This document shows, piece after piece, positions 34,700-45,957 of a stretch of 64,000 nt of DNA (positions within the stretch are counted from its first letter, which is position 1; each line of letters begins with the position of its first letter). A program made the translations under genes and the position numbers. Location of the stretch: assembly GCA_936440205.1 (NCBI GenBank), contig OW387139.1, forward strand, positions 39,954,378 to 40,018,377, read 5' to 3'. Source of the DNA: Lepidonotus clava (lineage: Eukaryota; Annelida; Polychaeta; Phyllodocida; Polynoidae). Under the pieces are notes generated by a model. It was not told where the DNA came from, did not search any database, and saw only the letters and a program-made list of their open reading frames with translations.

Positions 34700-35010
34700 G
34701 ACTAGGTAAGAATCCTAAAGAACTATCAGAAGAGAGGGATATAAATTATATCTAGTTTAGTCCCCATTACAAACTGTGGAGAATAGTACTAGTGACTATA
34801 GGAATAGGGACGAGTTAGCCTTTTAGGTATGAATCCTTAAGATGTATCAGAAGAGATGGATATATATTTAGTTTAGTCCCCATTAGAAACTGTGGAGAAT
34901 AGTGACAAGGAATAGGGACGAGTTAGCCTTTTAGGTATGAATCCTAAAGAACAGTTTAATTTACTATCAAAAGAGAGGGATATATATTTAGTTTACTCCC
35001 CATTAAACTG
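34700..35010 (+). repeat. Three tandem copies, about 110-120 base unit
   Basis: The recurring elements, in order, are GAATCCT, ATCAGAAGAGA, GGATATA, TTTAGTYYAGTCCCCATTA, AACTGTGG, and AATAGGGACGAGTTAGCCTT. Three copies start near 34706, 34827 and 34935. With the inverted partial copy at 33718-33795 they bracket the 5' part of the gag-like fossil, so they may belong to its terminal region. Confidence 0.75.
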
Positions 35011-36086
35011 TGGCAGTGGGACCCTGCGGGAGCCACCCCTCATGGGCCCAATTTAAATTAGGACTGGTGGCCGCCGACCCTAATTCCTTACGGAATCTAC
35101 TTGGGAGTCAGATGCCCAGCATGCCATTGACTGCACAGTCAATCCTTACTAATGTTGAATATTTTTGAATAATTTGAAGTTAGGGCAAAACTTCAAAAAC
35201 CTCCAGAATTTCCTTAAAACCTGTCTACTTTAACAAGGAAAGTACTTCCCCGGACCCCTCTAATATTGCTGAACTATAGTAGGTTAATTATCTGTTAATG
35301 TCAGGTGTACTTTATTAGTTGATTTGCCTTATGGATGATAGCTAGCTCCTATCGCAGTCTCCGCCTTGTTCGACTGCTGTTGTCCAATACATAATAATAG
35401 TTCTGTATTATGCACGACATAACACTCACGTGAAAGGATGTTCTTTATTTATTCCTGTGTTATTGTACTTCCATGACAAGACCTCAATTGACAATGAACA
35501 GCTGCAAGGATGGAATCCCCTCAATCACACTCAGTCAATGCTCCTGCCAACTAAACAGCCTATCATCTTCTATTCCAATTCCAAGACTCAGCTTCTAGAG
35601 CACAACCTTTCCAGGATGGTTACTCGCAACAACATTCAGCTAACTCTGACTGAGCACCGGCGATGTATGCCCCTTATGTAGGCCTATGGTGATAGTATAC
35701 ATGTCATACCTAGACTCCTCCCTTACTCCAAGACACTTTGACAAGGAGTTATAGCTAAGGTGTGCTTTGATGTAAACACTACGCTAAGATAACAGAGCAT
35801 GGACTGACCATCCGCATCAGTACATTGTCGTCTTAGGGCACACAATTAAATGTCCGTAATTTTACCTCCTAAATAGTTGGCAACAGAGCCCTATTTTCTG
35901 TACTTAGACGATTGTTTTGAGATACATTTGGATACCAAAGTCACAAGCAAGAAAATTCATTATTTTGATTTGACGTTGTTTCCGCGGTAATGTATAGCCA
36001 TATTTCCCCTGAAAAGGGATTATTCTATGAAAGATTTCAAATTATTTGAAGGAAAAATAACTTACAACGATTCGGGCTTGCTGGTC

Positions 36087-36265
36087 AGGCGCAGATACAG
36101 GATTTTGGAAGAGGGGTGGGGTCCGGATATAGGTTAAGTAGTAAAACGGCGGGCATAGTGCACGCAACATTTTTTTCTCTTTGGCAAATTTAGGTCCTCT
36201 TCAAAAGTGGGAGGGGGGTGGGGGTGGTCAGGACCCCCAGGACCCGCCCCTGCATCCGCCCCTGC
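36087..36265. mobile_element. hAT-like MITE remnant (GGGGCGGAT-end family)
   Basis: The left end reads CAGGCGCAGATACAGGATTT. The right end in reverse complement reads CAGGGGCGGATGCAGG. Non-coding and G-rich, it belongs with several similar copies in this window (near 40241, 45830, 48840, 56757 and 56964). Confidence 0.5.
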
Positions 36266-36780
36266 GGGTATAGGCTACTCTTTACGTAACTAGTGTAATG
36301 GATAGGCTGCGATAAAATAAAGGTTTATGTCAAAGCGCATCCTATGAATACACATTTCAGTTGACTGGTGATCTATTTGACGTTTTAATGACGTGATTTG
36401 CGGTGAATTACAGCATCAGCGCCTTGGGCGTTTGGTTTCTTTTCCTATTTTTCGTCAACTTTAAGAAAAAGAAGTCAAGACTTTCCATTCAGGCGACATC
36501 GACCAAATTATTGGGTAGTTGAGATGAAAAAGGATTCGACAAGACACAGTAAATAGTGATGTCAGGTTGTTTGCTTCACTCCCTTGGGTAGGCGACAGGA
36601 ACAGGGATGGGGTGGGATTTGAGAGTTAATGTATTTGTCTAGACCCCTAAAATCGACAGCGTCTGAAGGTAGCGACAGGCGGTTCAATGCCATGGCGCGC
36701 CTTTCAAGCGAATTCAAAAGTCGGCTTAAAGATAACTGACTCTTCTGTAGAGTTAAAGGGGGATTTCCATGTGACTAAAT

Positions 36781-37018
36781 CTCAGCATAATTGTATGGCA
36801 ATAACAGTTTTAGAATATCACTGTGTTGTTGCTCAATCCCAATCGCTGAGGGCATCCACGGCAATCAAAACTAATTAAATCTTCTAGAGATCTTCTAGAA
36901 ATCTCAGCATAATTGTATGGCGATAACAGTTTTAGAATATCATTGTCATGTTGCTCAGAAAAATCCCAATCGCTGAGGGCATCCACGGCAATCAAAACAA
37001 ATTAAATCCTCTAGAGAT
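36781..37018. repeat. Two-copy tandem duplication, about 122-base unit
   Basis: CTCAGCATAATTGTATGGC starts copies at 36781 and 36903. Each copy ends near a CTAGAGAT motif and they differ at only a few positions, so the duplication is fairly recent. Confidence 0.85.
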
Positions 37019-38439
37019 AGCCCAATATTTTGGCATTTTTGCTGCGCGAATGTGACCATCCGCTTTCTTTATCTGGGGCTTTTTAAAAAAAAAAATCTAA
37101 CGTGTATAATCCCCACTAGACACAATCCGTTTTGACTATCAAACAGGTGTTAATAAAATAATGAAAAATGAAAATAACCTTTGACATCCATGTGTCGTGT
37201 GAAATACATGAAAATGTATTAGGCCTATAGGAAAATCGGCTGGCGGAAAGGGTAAGCCACTTTAGATTGAATAATGTTCACTTTAAAGGGCAACAAGGAA
37301 ATACGGATGACTAGGCATTGTTATTTCCTAGTTGTAAATAAGAAAGAAAATTGTAAAAAAAGAAAAGAAAAAATAAGAAAAAAAGATTGTAAAAAAGAAA
37401 AAAGAAAAGATAATAAGATGCATGCAGTCTTCAGCAAATACACGAAAAGGGAAGAATGGGGAAAATAAAGGGAATCCGTATGCACCGAATTTTTCATACG
37501 GTATTCCATTATGTTTCAAATAATTATGCTGAGATCGTTTACTGTCCAAACTCCGATTGGATTAGACGATTTACTACCCATTTATTTCCGCATGGGGTAG
37601 GTTGTTAAGATTTCATCAGGTTTTCTGTCAATACAAAAACAATTAGGTTTTTTCACTGCCCCCTATCATGGACTGTTCACCTACAGTTGTAATTATATCC
37701 GTAACTGACGACCCCCATATTCACTATTCTCGTTGATAAGACATTTTGTAATTTTCTGAAAGAAAAATAGTTTTGTGTTTGAAGTAGGCTTGACGCACTT
37801 TTGATATACGATCTGCTGTGTACAATGTCAATGTAATTTGTCATCGCCTGGAGCAAAATACTCAAGAAGAAATGGGTGTGAAATAAAAAAAGAAGTGTCT
37901 GTAAGCAAAACAGCATTTTTAAAACTTCACATAAGCTTTAGCGTACCATAGAGGGTTTACTGAAAGAGGAAGGAGTCAGTTGAGTTGTAAATCTTTGAAA
38001 AATATATTCGAATTAATCAAGTTTTTAAGTGTTTTTTTTAAAGATCCGCCGGTTCGTATGTCATACAAATTAGATTTGTGTAGTTTGTTAAAGCTAGTTG
38101 ATCCCACATCATGAATAATTATCCAATAAACAACATTTTAACCATCAATACACTTAGACCTAAATGATTAAATTGTGTTCATGTCTGTAAAATATATAGC
38201 CATGTTTTTCCACTGAGGGCCTAACAAACGCCCCCCATGTCTTCCCTCCTCCTTAAATCTGTGCGGGGGACTTAAAGTTAAGTTTAAGTTGTCAGAGTAA
38301 CTTATGGGTAGTTATCCTCGAAAGGTCATGGATTCATAATACAATTGTATTTAAGGTCATGGCCCACTACTCACAATAGTGCATGCATGGCCCACTACTG
38401 CACGGTAGTTGGCCACTAGGGGGACCCCCAGTGCTCCCA

Positions 38440-38716
38440 GATCCAACCACAACACCACTTATTGCCCATTGTCACGGGGGAGCTAAGGGCAGTCACCAGA
38501 GGATGCTCCAGCTAGAGAGTGGGACTTTTTGCACAGGATTGTGAGCCTACACTCAACGTTTGGAGCTCTATCAGGACTATTGTAGTCTGTCACATACATC
38601 TCTATTTGCCCTTCTCACTGGGATTAAACAACCAGACACGTACGGTTAGAGAAGGCCCCAGCTAAGTCCTCCTGGGTGGTACCACTAAAAGGGCCTCAGG
38701 ACCTCCGGACCGCACA
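38440..38716 (+). other. Candidate 5' untranslated exon with strong donor
   Basis: The stretch ends in CACAG|GTAAGA at 38716/38717, a near-consensus splice donor. It is more GC-rich than its surroundings and lacks a long frame. It could be a first exon of a plus-strand gene whose later exons I cannot trace. Confidence 0.2.
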
Positions 38717-39118
38717 GGTAAGATTGGGATGATATCAGTTGTGAGAGATTGTTAATCATGGAACTTGGAAATTAATAGGATTTCTTCTTTGATAACTGAG
38801 TGCAACCCTTTATATAAATTAAGTGGACTCGGTTAAGTTTGTGCAATTCAATTGAGCAGAATTTCAGGCTTTATTGTAAAATAAGTTTAGTCATAGCTGC
38901 GACTATAATAACTAAATATAATATAACCCGCTATTTCCTTTGTCATTCCAGTCTTAAAGTAAAAAAAAAAGAAATCTGCATAATAATGTAGATACAATCA
39001 ACTCCGTTAAGTCCACTAAATTCAGGGTTATTTTATTCTATGCATCCTCTCTCAGCTTACACACTTTCGAAACGCAACCCCTGATATGAAAAGCCAAAGG
39101 GCGGATCCATAAGGTCTA

Positions 39119-39193
39119 ATGGCCCTGAACCCATTTCGATGGGCCCCCAAATTCCATACACAGGAGGAACTACCAATAGCACGTGACCAAGAC
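39119..39193 (+). CDS. Candidate short coding exon, no gene recognised
   Basis: ATG opens a 25-codon frame (MALNPFRWAPKFHTQEEL...) ending at a consensus donor (GAC|GTAAGT, 39194 onward). The composition is protein-like, but no matching downstream exon was found before the tRNA array. Treat as a weak prediction. Confidence 0.25.
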
Positions 39194-40856
39194 GTAAGTC
39201 TTTATAGTTATACCCTGTACGACAACACCCCCTTCCCTTTACTGGATTCCTGGATCTGCTGCTTTTTCATCATGCGTTTCATAATCATTTACACATTGTA
39301 TCTCAAACCGTAATAATTTAAAAGGATAGTTTAGTGTTACTCATTCAAACTTCATATCTAATATGTTGATATTCTATTTAATGAAATATTACGTGAAAAT
39401 TCGTCAGCTGTAGTATGGAGGAGTTGAGTTGAAGGATTATAGGTATACTGTTACCATCCCATTTTATTTATATAAGAGTAAAGGGGCATGCAGCCATAGG
39501 GGCCCAGACTCCTAAAATTATACTACAGCTATATAGATTTCTGTCCATGATAATATTGTAACTTGACCAAATGTGTGTTGATTTAAGAAATAATGTATAT
39601 ACAATCTATGCCGAAGATCACATCTTGCATGAGTATTATTCAATAAAATAAAATGCAACATGGACATGTCTCAAAATTGAAATGAGTACAGTAATCAGTT
39701 TCCCCATGTTCAGGGTGAATGCATCCGGAAACCTTGAGGCCAAGTGAATATCAGTTCCTTGATGGAGTGAGGTGCGGATAGGATCCTTATGTTGCATGTC
39801 AAACGTTAAATCTGTTAATGTCACATGTCTTTAATTATCACTGGGAATCCCCAGTATCACATGTCATGTTGATTTAAAACAAGATTCATGTCGCTTGTCA
39901 TTATATTGTAAAGATCCCCGACATTGCCCATGTCGCCATGTCTAATTTATGAAACACCCATGTCTCCATATCGAATATGTGCCTACAAAGTGCCCATGTC
40001 CCATGTCTAGGGCCATCAGGTAGTAGAATTAGTTAGTAGTTGGATCACAGGCAAGGCGTCGCCCAAGCAACAAGTACATGTATATATGAGAGGTGACACA
40101 TAGCACCAGGGGTTGGCCCTCCAGGGGTAAAAGTCAACGCGTCCAGTGAGGACCCCCTATTCTGTCAATGTTTACCAATGATGATATGACCCTTCCCAGT
40201 TTGGTTCGTCTCTACTGTGTAGAACTTGTCTGAGTGCGTGGGCGGATTTAGAGAGGTAGGAGCCTTGTGGGGTCAGGACCTCTTATCAGCATTGGGCGGA
40301 ATAGTAAATAGGGGACAATGGGTGGGAGGGCATGGGTTATATAGAAGGAAATGTTTGAGAAAGTGTGACTTGAGAATGCAGTATCACATGCAGGATGGTG
40401 GTTGATGCTTATAGGGAGCCTCGTGCATGTGCGTGTATAGACATCTGGATGCATGCTTGAATCAAGACGGCCTATTTTACTATCTATAATATCATACGAT
40501 TTCTTGAGAGTGTCTTGATAATAGATCACGGTTAATTACACCATAGGTGACGTTAGTCCCAAGCCCGGTTTCTCACTGGGGTTATAGATTACAATATATA
40601 TGCATCTTACTCCTGGAGGTATCCACAACCTCCCACAGGCCATGGGTGCATAGTAAATCTGTTCCCTAGGCAAAATAACGACCTCAGATTCCTCTTACTA
40701 ACTCATGATACCGGGTAAGACCGGCTCAATGAGCTGAATTTGAAGTACCTGGTAACTGATATGAAAAACACACAATTTTGTATGTAAAATGCTTGTACAC
40801 CTATATTGTTTACACATTTATCATGCATTTAGGCCTTTGTAAGTAAAAACATATAG

Positions 40857-40928
40857 AGGGAGCATCCGGATTTGAACCGGAGACCTCTCGATCTGCAGTC
40901 TAATGCTCTACCACTGAGCTATACCCCC
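40857..40928 (-). tRNA. tRNA-Cys (GCA), left array copy 1, slightly diverged
   Basis: A 72-base cloverleaf with anticodon GCA. Against the array consensus it has a C-to-A change in the anticodon stem, leaving an A-G mismatch, and one G-T wobble in the acceptor stem. A and B boxes are intact. Probably transcribed but suboptimal. Confidence 0.8.
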
Positions 40929-41164
40929 TGTTGCTATGATAAGCCCCTATGTGCTTAAACAACCATCTAATCTCCCATATCAATGATAATCTATAATAAT
41001 GACCATTTGGTCTACAGCTGATAACTTTCTCGTGAACTGTCCCGAACTTTACCTCATTCAAATTAGCTGAAGGTCTGATATGGCACAAAGTAACTTACAT
41101 TTTACAAAAGATTTGACTCATTACTGATGTTAACCTTTTTCAAACATTTTCTAAAACAGTTGAC

Positions 41165-41236
41165 AGGGGGCATCCGGATATGAACCGGAGACCTCTCGAT
41201 CTGCAGTCGAATGCTCTACCACTGAGCTATACCCCC
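41165..41236 (-). tRNA. tRNA-Cys (GCA), left array copy 2, B-box variant
   Basis: Matches the consensus except that the T-loop reads GGTTCATATCC instead of GGTTCAAATCC. That replaces the nearly invariant A58, part of the B box, so promoter strength and folding are doubtful. Confidence 0.7.
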
Positions 41237-41630
41237 TGTTACTCCAACATGTACACAATTAACTATACAACCAGTATAACATGGTACACTTGCGGAAACA
41301 GGGATGCTCATGGTTTTTAAACAGCTGCAAACTTTCTCATTGACACTTTTACAAGTTGAAGTGGCCTTAAACCTTATATTTTCCTTCACATTTTAGATAG
41401 GTTTTGTAGATAGGTTTGTATATGAGAGGCACCCAATTGCATTGCACATTACAGCAGATGTGTGCAATGCAAGTAGAAAAATGTTCATGCTGTTATTTGT
41501 TGCTAGTTTCTTCAAAGTATGTTTTCTTAGTAGGATTTGAAATTTTCAACTTTTCAAACCTTTCTTATATGAACTAAATTATTTCTCTAAGGAGCTTTTT
41601 GAAGCTTTTAAAGTGTCTAAAATGGTTGAC

Positions 41631-41702
41631 AGGGGGCATCCGGATTTGAACCGGAGACCTCTCGATCTGCAGTCGAATGCTCTACCACTGAGCTATACCC
41701 CC
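41631..41702 (-). tRNA. tRNA-Cys (GCA), left array copy 3
   Basis: Consensus 72-base sequence: seven-pair acceptor stem from GGGGGTA, anticodon loop CTGCAGA, T-loop TTCAAAT. It looks functional. CCA is not encoded, as usual in eukaryotes. Confidence 0.95.
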
Positions 41703-41981
41703 TGTTGCTCAAGCATATAACCATTTAACTAGACAACCAGTGTTGTATAATAGACTGACAGAAATATGGATACCCATGGATTTTAAACAGCTGCAAGATT
41801 TCTCGTCTACCCTGTAATAAGTGGCCTTAAACTATAAGATTTCCCTGTATGATTTGTAGGCTTAACATATGAGAGGCACCTAATTGCCTTGTACATTACA
41901 GCAGACTTGTGCAATATTAGTCAAAACTTGTTGATCATGTTATTGTTTTTGATAGTAACAAACTTGTCTAAAACTGTTGAC

Positions 41982-42053
41982 AGGGGGCATCCGGATTTGA
42001 ACCGGAGACCTCTCGATCTGCAGTCGAATGCTCTACCACTGAGCTATACCCCC
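41982..42053 (-). tRNA. tRNA-Cys (GCA), left array copy 4
   Basis: Identical to the consensus copy by eye. Its flanks are shared with neighbouring units (TGTCAACagTTTTAG-like downstream; GACTGACAGAAATATGGAT nearby). Confidence 0.95.
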
Positions 42054-42330
42054 TGTTACTCCAACATGTACTCAATTAACTAGACAACCAGTATTGTATA
42101 ATAGACTGACAGAAATATGGATTCTGATCGTTTTTATACAGCTGTGAGGTTTCTCACTTACCCTGTAATAAGTGGCCTTAAACCATTATAAGGTTTCCCT
42201 GTACGATTTGTAGGCTTAGTATGTCCCAGGCACCCAATTGCCTTGTACATTACTTGTGCAATAATAGTTTAAACATGTTGATGCTGATATATTGTTTTAG
42301 ATAGTAACAAACCTGTCTAAAATGGTGTAC

Positions 42331-42402
42331 AGGGGGCATCCGGATTTGAACCGGAGACCTCTCGATCTGCAGTCGAATGCTCTACCACTGAGCTATACCC
42401 CC
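42331..42402 (-). tRNA. tRNA-Cys (GCA), left array copy 5
   Basis: Identical to the consensus copy by eye. Its upstream flank corresponds in inverted orientation to that of the plus-strand copy at 50195 (GACAGCTGGACCTATTGATAT-like stretch). Confidence 0.95.
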
Positions 42403-43536
42403 TGTTGCTACAATGACATGAACCAACTATCATAATATATCAATAGGTCCAGCTGTCAGTGATCTCACCAACTGTAGTAGATTGCCGGACTAGTGTATGG
42501 CCGAGTGGTATTGGGAGGCCTAGGTTTTATCTCTAACCGTCTTGGCAAAAGGTAATTACGGTCGTCATTTTAACATACTGGTTAATTCTTATGATTAAAC
42601 ATTGCTTCTTGAACCAGGCTTTGACGAAAATCTCTCTAACTGTCTTATATATAAGTAAAAGAAATATCTCAAAAGCTGACCATGTGGCCAACGAATTGAT
42701 GCACGATGATCCAGTCCTAGATTACTTTTCAGGTTATATAAAGCTTTTTTGCAGTAAATATTTATTCATCCATCATCCTGCGGCTGGTACGGTTGGATCT
42801 TGGTATACAGCACTTTGGCAGACATTTCTGATAATTGAGTTATGTGCTGACTGGCATTTGCATTTCCTCTGATTGTGACATTTTTCCTCTTTTTCTCCTT
42901 AACTGATGCTACTTCTACTACACAATGACTATTGTTGTTCTCTGAATACAAAACCATTAACCTGCCTTCAAGTCTGTCGCTCTAAAATCTCTTACTCTGC
43001 TCCCTTAAAAGAACTCTAACCAGCAGGTAGACAGGTAGATGATAGTCCTCAAAGTACATAAATAATTGATGAGCTCAACAAAAAAACCTAAGTGACTCAA
43101 CTCACCACTGCTACACTCCAACATATCAGATTACACATTTAAGTCAGGGGGGCCATCATCCATTGTCATCACAGCAATTTTCCTCAGAGGTAATACCTAA
43201 AATGTTCTCTCCCAGGGCACTGACTTTTACATGGTTACCATGGAAATAACCCCCATGTTGAGGCCACATGAATAGCTCCGTTTATACACTAATCACCAGG
43301 TGTCATACATGCAGCAGCCACCATGAGATACAAGTGCCCCAGGGCTGCAATTTGTCACAGGTGACGTTGGGACTTGTGGCGAAAGGTGGATGGCATAGGA
43401 GAAGGTTGGCGGCCAATCAGGAGGCAACCTGAGATGTTTACTGGGGGGCGGGGTAATCGGAAGGAGGGAGAGTATAGGATCAAAGGAGACCGCTGGGACC
43501 TATGGGGGGACATGTGTAACATGGGGAATTTGTGTT

Positions 43537-43884
43537 TTAACCATTTAGACTCCACATGATGGATACCTGAATTGCTTGATTTCCCAAGGATTTCCGTGGA
43601 TTTCCCTCCAGAATTCTCTAAATTCCTTGAGGAAGTTCAAAGACCCACCCTACCCCATCAATGAACATTATTGAAATGTGACATGTAGCATTGGATAGGA
43701 AATTTAATCAGCTTTAAAACAATATTATATTGGTCGATTTTGTATGTTGAAAACTGATGAAAGTGTTCTTCCTGGAAAAATATGGAAAAATTATGGAGAA
43801 ATGGCCTTTTTTCCGGGCGGCTACGGCCGGATTGGGGAACACACCCTCGGGCGTATGTGGCCGGATTGGGGTCTAAAGGGTTAA
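43537..43884. mobile_element. piggyBac-like MITE with TTAA target, about 348 bp
   Basis: TTAA flanks both ends (43537-43540 and 43881-43884). The ends are inverted repeats: TTAACCATTTAGACTCC at the left and the reverse complement TTAACCCTTTAGACCCC at the right. TTAA followed by CCCTTT is the hallmark of piggyBac-type ends. No coding capacity. Confidence 0.7.
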
Positions 43885-45828
43885 GCTCTAGGTCCAAGTT
43901 AACAAAATAAGATTGAAAAAAAAATTCATTGAGAGTCTAACAAAAAGGTGGGATCACTTATTATGTCAACCATGTAAACTTCAAATGCACCTTTGTAGCT
44001 TAGTTTTACATTTTTTGGCCCCCTGAGTTGAGTCAAAGCAATGTAAAAAGATCTACATCATTAGGTCCAATCTGTGTGACATAATATTAAGAAGGGGGGA
44101 ATAGAGAAAAAGTACATAACAAAGAAATACATTGTATTGATGTATTGATCTTGATGGATATAGTTATAATTTACACATAAAATGTTTATGTACTACAATT
44201 TATGAACCCTGAAGTGAATTACTTAATAAACAATTTGAAAAAAAAGAAAAAAGCATAGAAAAAAAGCATTTTTTGAATTCAAATTTTGCCTTACGGGTTA
44301 TACATTATTGTGCCCTATTTAGATAATGCAAAATTGGGTGTAATAGAATAAATTAGAATTGCAATTATATATTTACATAAGTTTGGCATTAAACTTGTAA
44401 AAGATGATTATAGATGAGATAAGTTTCTATTGTTATCACTTAATTAATAATTCCATCGCAACAAAATAGTCAGAATGTGTGTGACACATGTAACTATTTT
44501 GCAGCAATCTTCACATTAGACATGTTGAAAACAATGCAATATGGTTTTGAAAGTACTCATGACCGAATACAATGTCATAGTTCTTAAGAGGAGATGTAAA
44601 CACATTAAGTTTTAGGTTTTCACAATAAAGCATAATAAAAATGATCAGGTGGCATCAAAGTAGCTAAAACAGTCTACATGTCTTATGTACGTGCACATAG
44701 TCAAGATGACATTGTATCTTCATACGTATTATGATTATATACATAATGTAGCCAAAAAATTGTATCAAGAACACCAGAATTAAATTTTGTTAAGGCTTTG
44801 AACCATACTATCACAAAATGTGATCGTCATAAAAGAATCTGACGCATTTTCCCATCACAACAGTCAGTGTCTTGAAGCATAGTGTCTATGAAATAATGAC
44901 AATCCTGCCATTCATACCCTGCCATTCATACCCATCCATTTATCTATCCTCGTCTATCCATCCATCTTCCGATCCACCCATACCATCACTATCCTTTTGT
45001 ACTGCAATTCAAACGTTATCCCATAGACTTCTCATTTTAGACACCCACATCCTTATCGTGTAATCATAGAGGTACCTAGATATTTTGTTGAAATCCATAA
45101 CTAAATCCTGAGGACAGGAGGCGTCTTGTTAGATTTAACGATTGAAGTTTTTTTTTCAGAGGTGTAAGCCGTGATGTATTAGGACAGAGTGACTGGTGAA
45201 CCTACATATATTTACACAGCAGCCCACCCATTGCAATTTGCAACTTCCAATTCCCAACAAAAATTGTGTCGAAAAGAAAACTGGATCCAACCGCGTTACA
45301 CTAGGCATGCATGTCGTACATCTTTCAAACGCACCGAGTTATAATCTTTTTTTTGTGTGCCTGAAACTAGTAAACCAATATTGTACGTTCGTTGCAATTT
45401 ATTGTTATTTTTTCAACAAACCGTGGACAAACTTTGAGTTTTTCTCTGCCTGCAAACTGTTAACAGGTTTGTTTCATCTTCATTTGTGCTTTTGAATAGA
45501 CGTATTCCCTGTCTTTATGCTCTATTCATCCAACCTTAAATGTCAAATACGCACCTCTGAAATAATGAGGACACACTCTTTTTCATTGTTCTAGGTTTAT
45601 ACCTAAGATATACATTATTCATGTAAGGAACCTTCATGTCATTCTCAATCTTGTATACTGATCTTTAATGTTTAGCTCTGACCCTAGCCTAACGGCTTCG
45701 GTCAAATTACCATCATCTACGATTATGCTGTAAAGAACTTGTACTCTGTAATGATGTACTCATATGACAATACTTTATCATTATAATTATATCCATCAAA
45801 TTACAATTTAGCCATTCATACACAGGGG

Positions 45829-45957
45829 CGGATCTAGAGCCATTGTTCTAGTGGGGGCAAACCCTGACCTCCCCTTATAAAAATGATAATTAAAAACACC
45901 AGATTTACACACATCTTCAATTGTAATTGCCCCCCCCCCCCTGGATCCGCATACACG
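45829..45957. mobile_element. hAT-like MITE remnant (GGGGCGGAT-end family)
   Basis: The left end reads CAGGGGCGGATCTAGAGCC. The right side ends in a poly(C) run and CCTGGATCCGC. It resembles the other copies in the window; boundaries are approximate. Confidence 0.5.

Larger units (their letters stand above)
35011..38439. other. Intergenic DNA without recognised genes
   Basis: No credible coding region on either strand. Contents noted: a hAT-type element near 36087-36265, a 122-base tandem duplication at 36781-37018, an A-rich stretch near 37340-37410, and a CTCF-core-like site at 38411-38424. Confidence 0.5.

Noticed and set aside
39800-40010. CATGTC-rich stretch as a possible array
   Set aside because: Spacing is irregular and units are too short and degenerate to call a tandem repeat or CRISPR-like array.
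44872-45063. Frame rich in Pro and Ser near 44.9 kb
   Set aside because: Arises from a degenerate CCATC/ATCC simple-sequence stretch.
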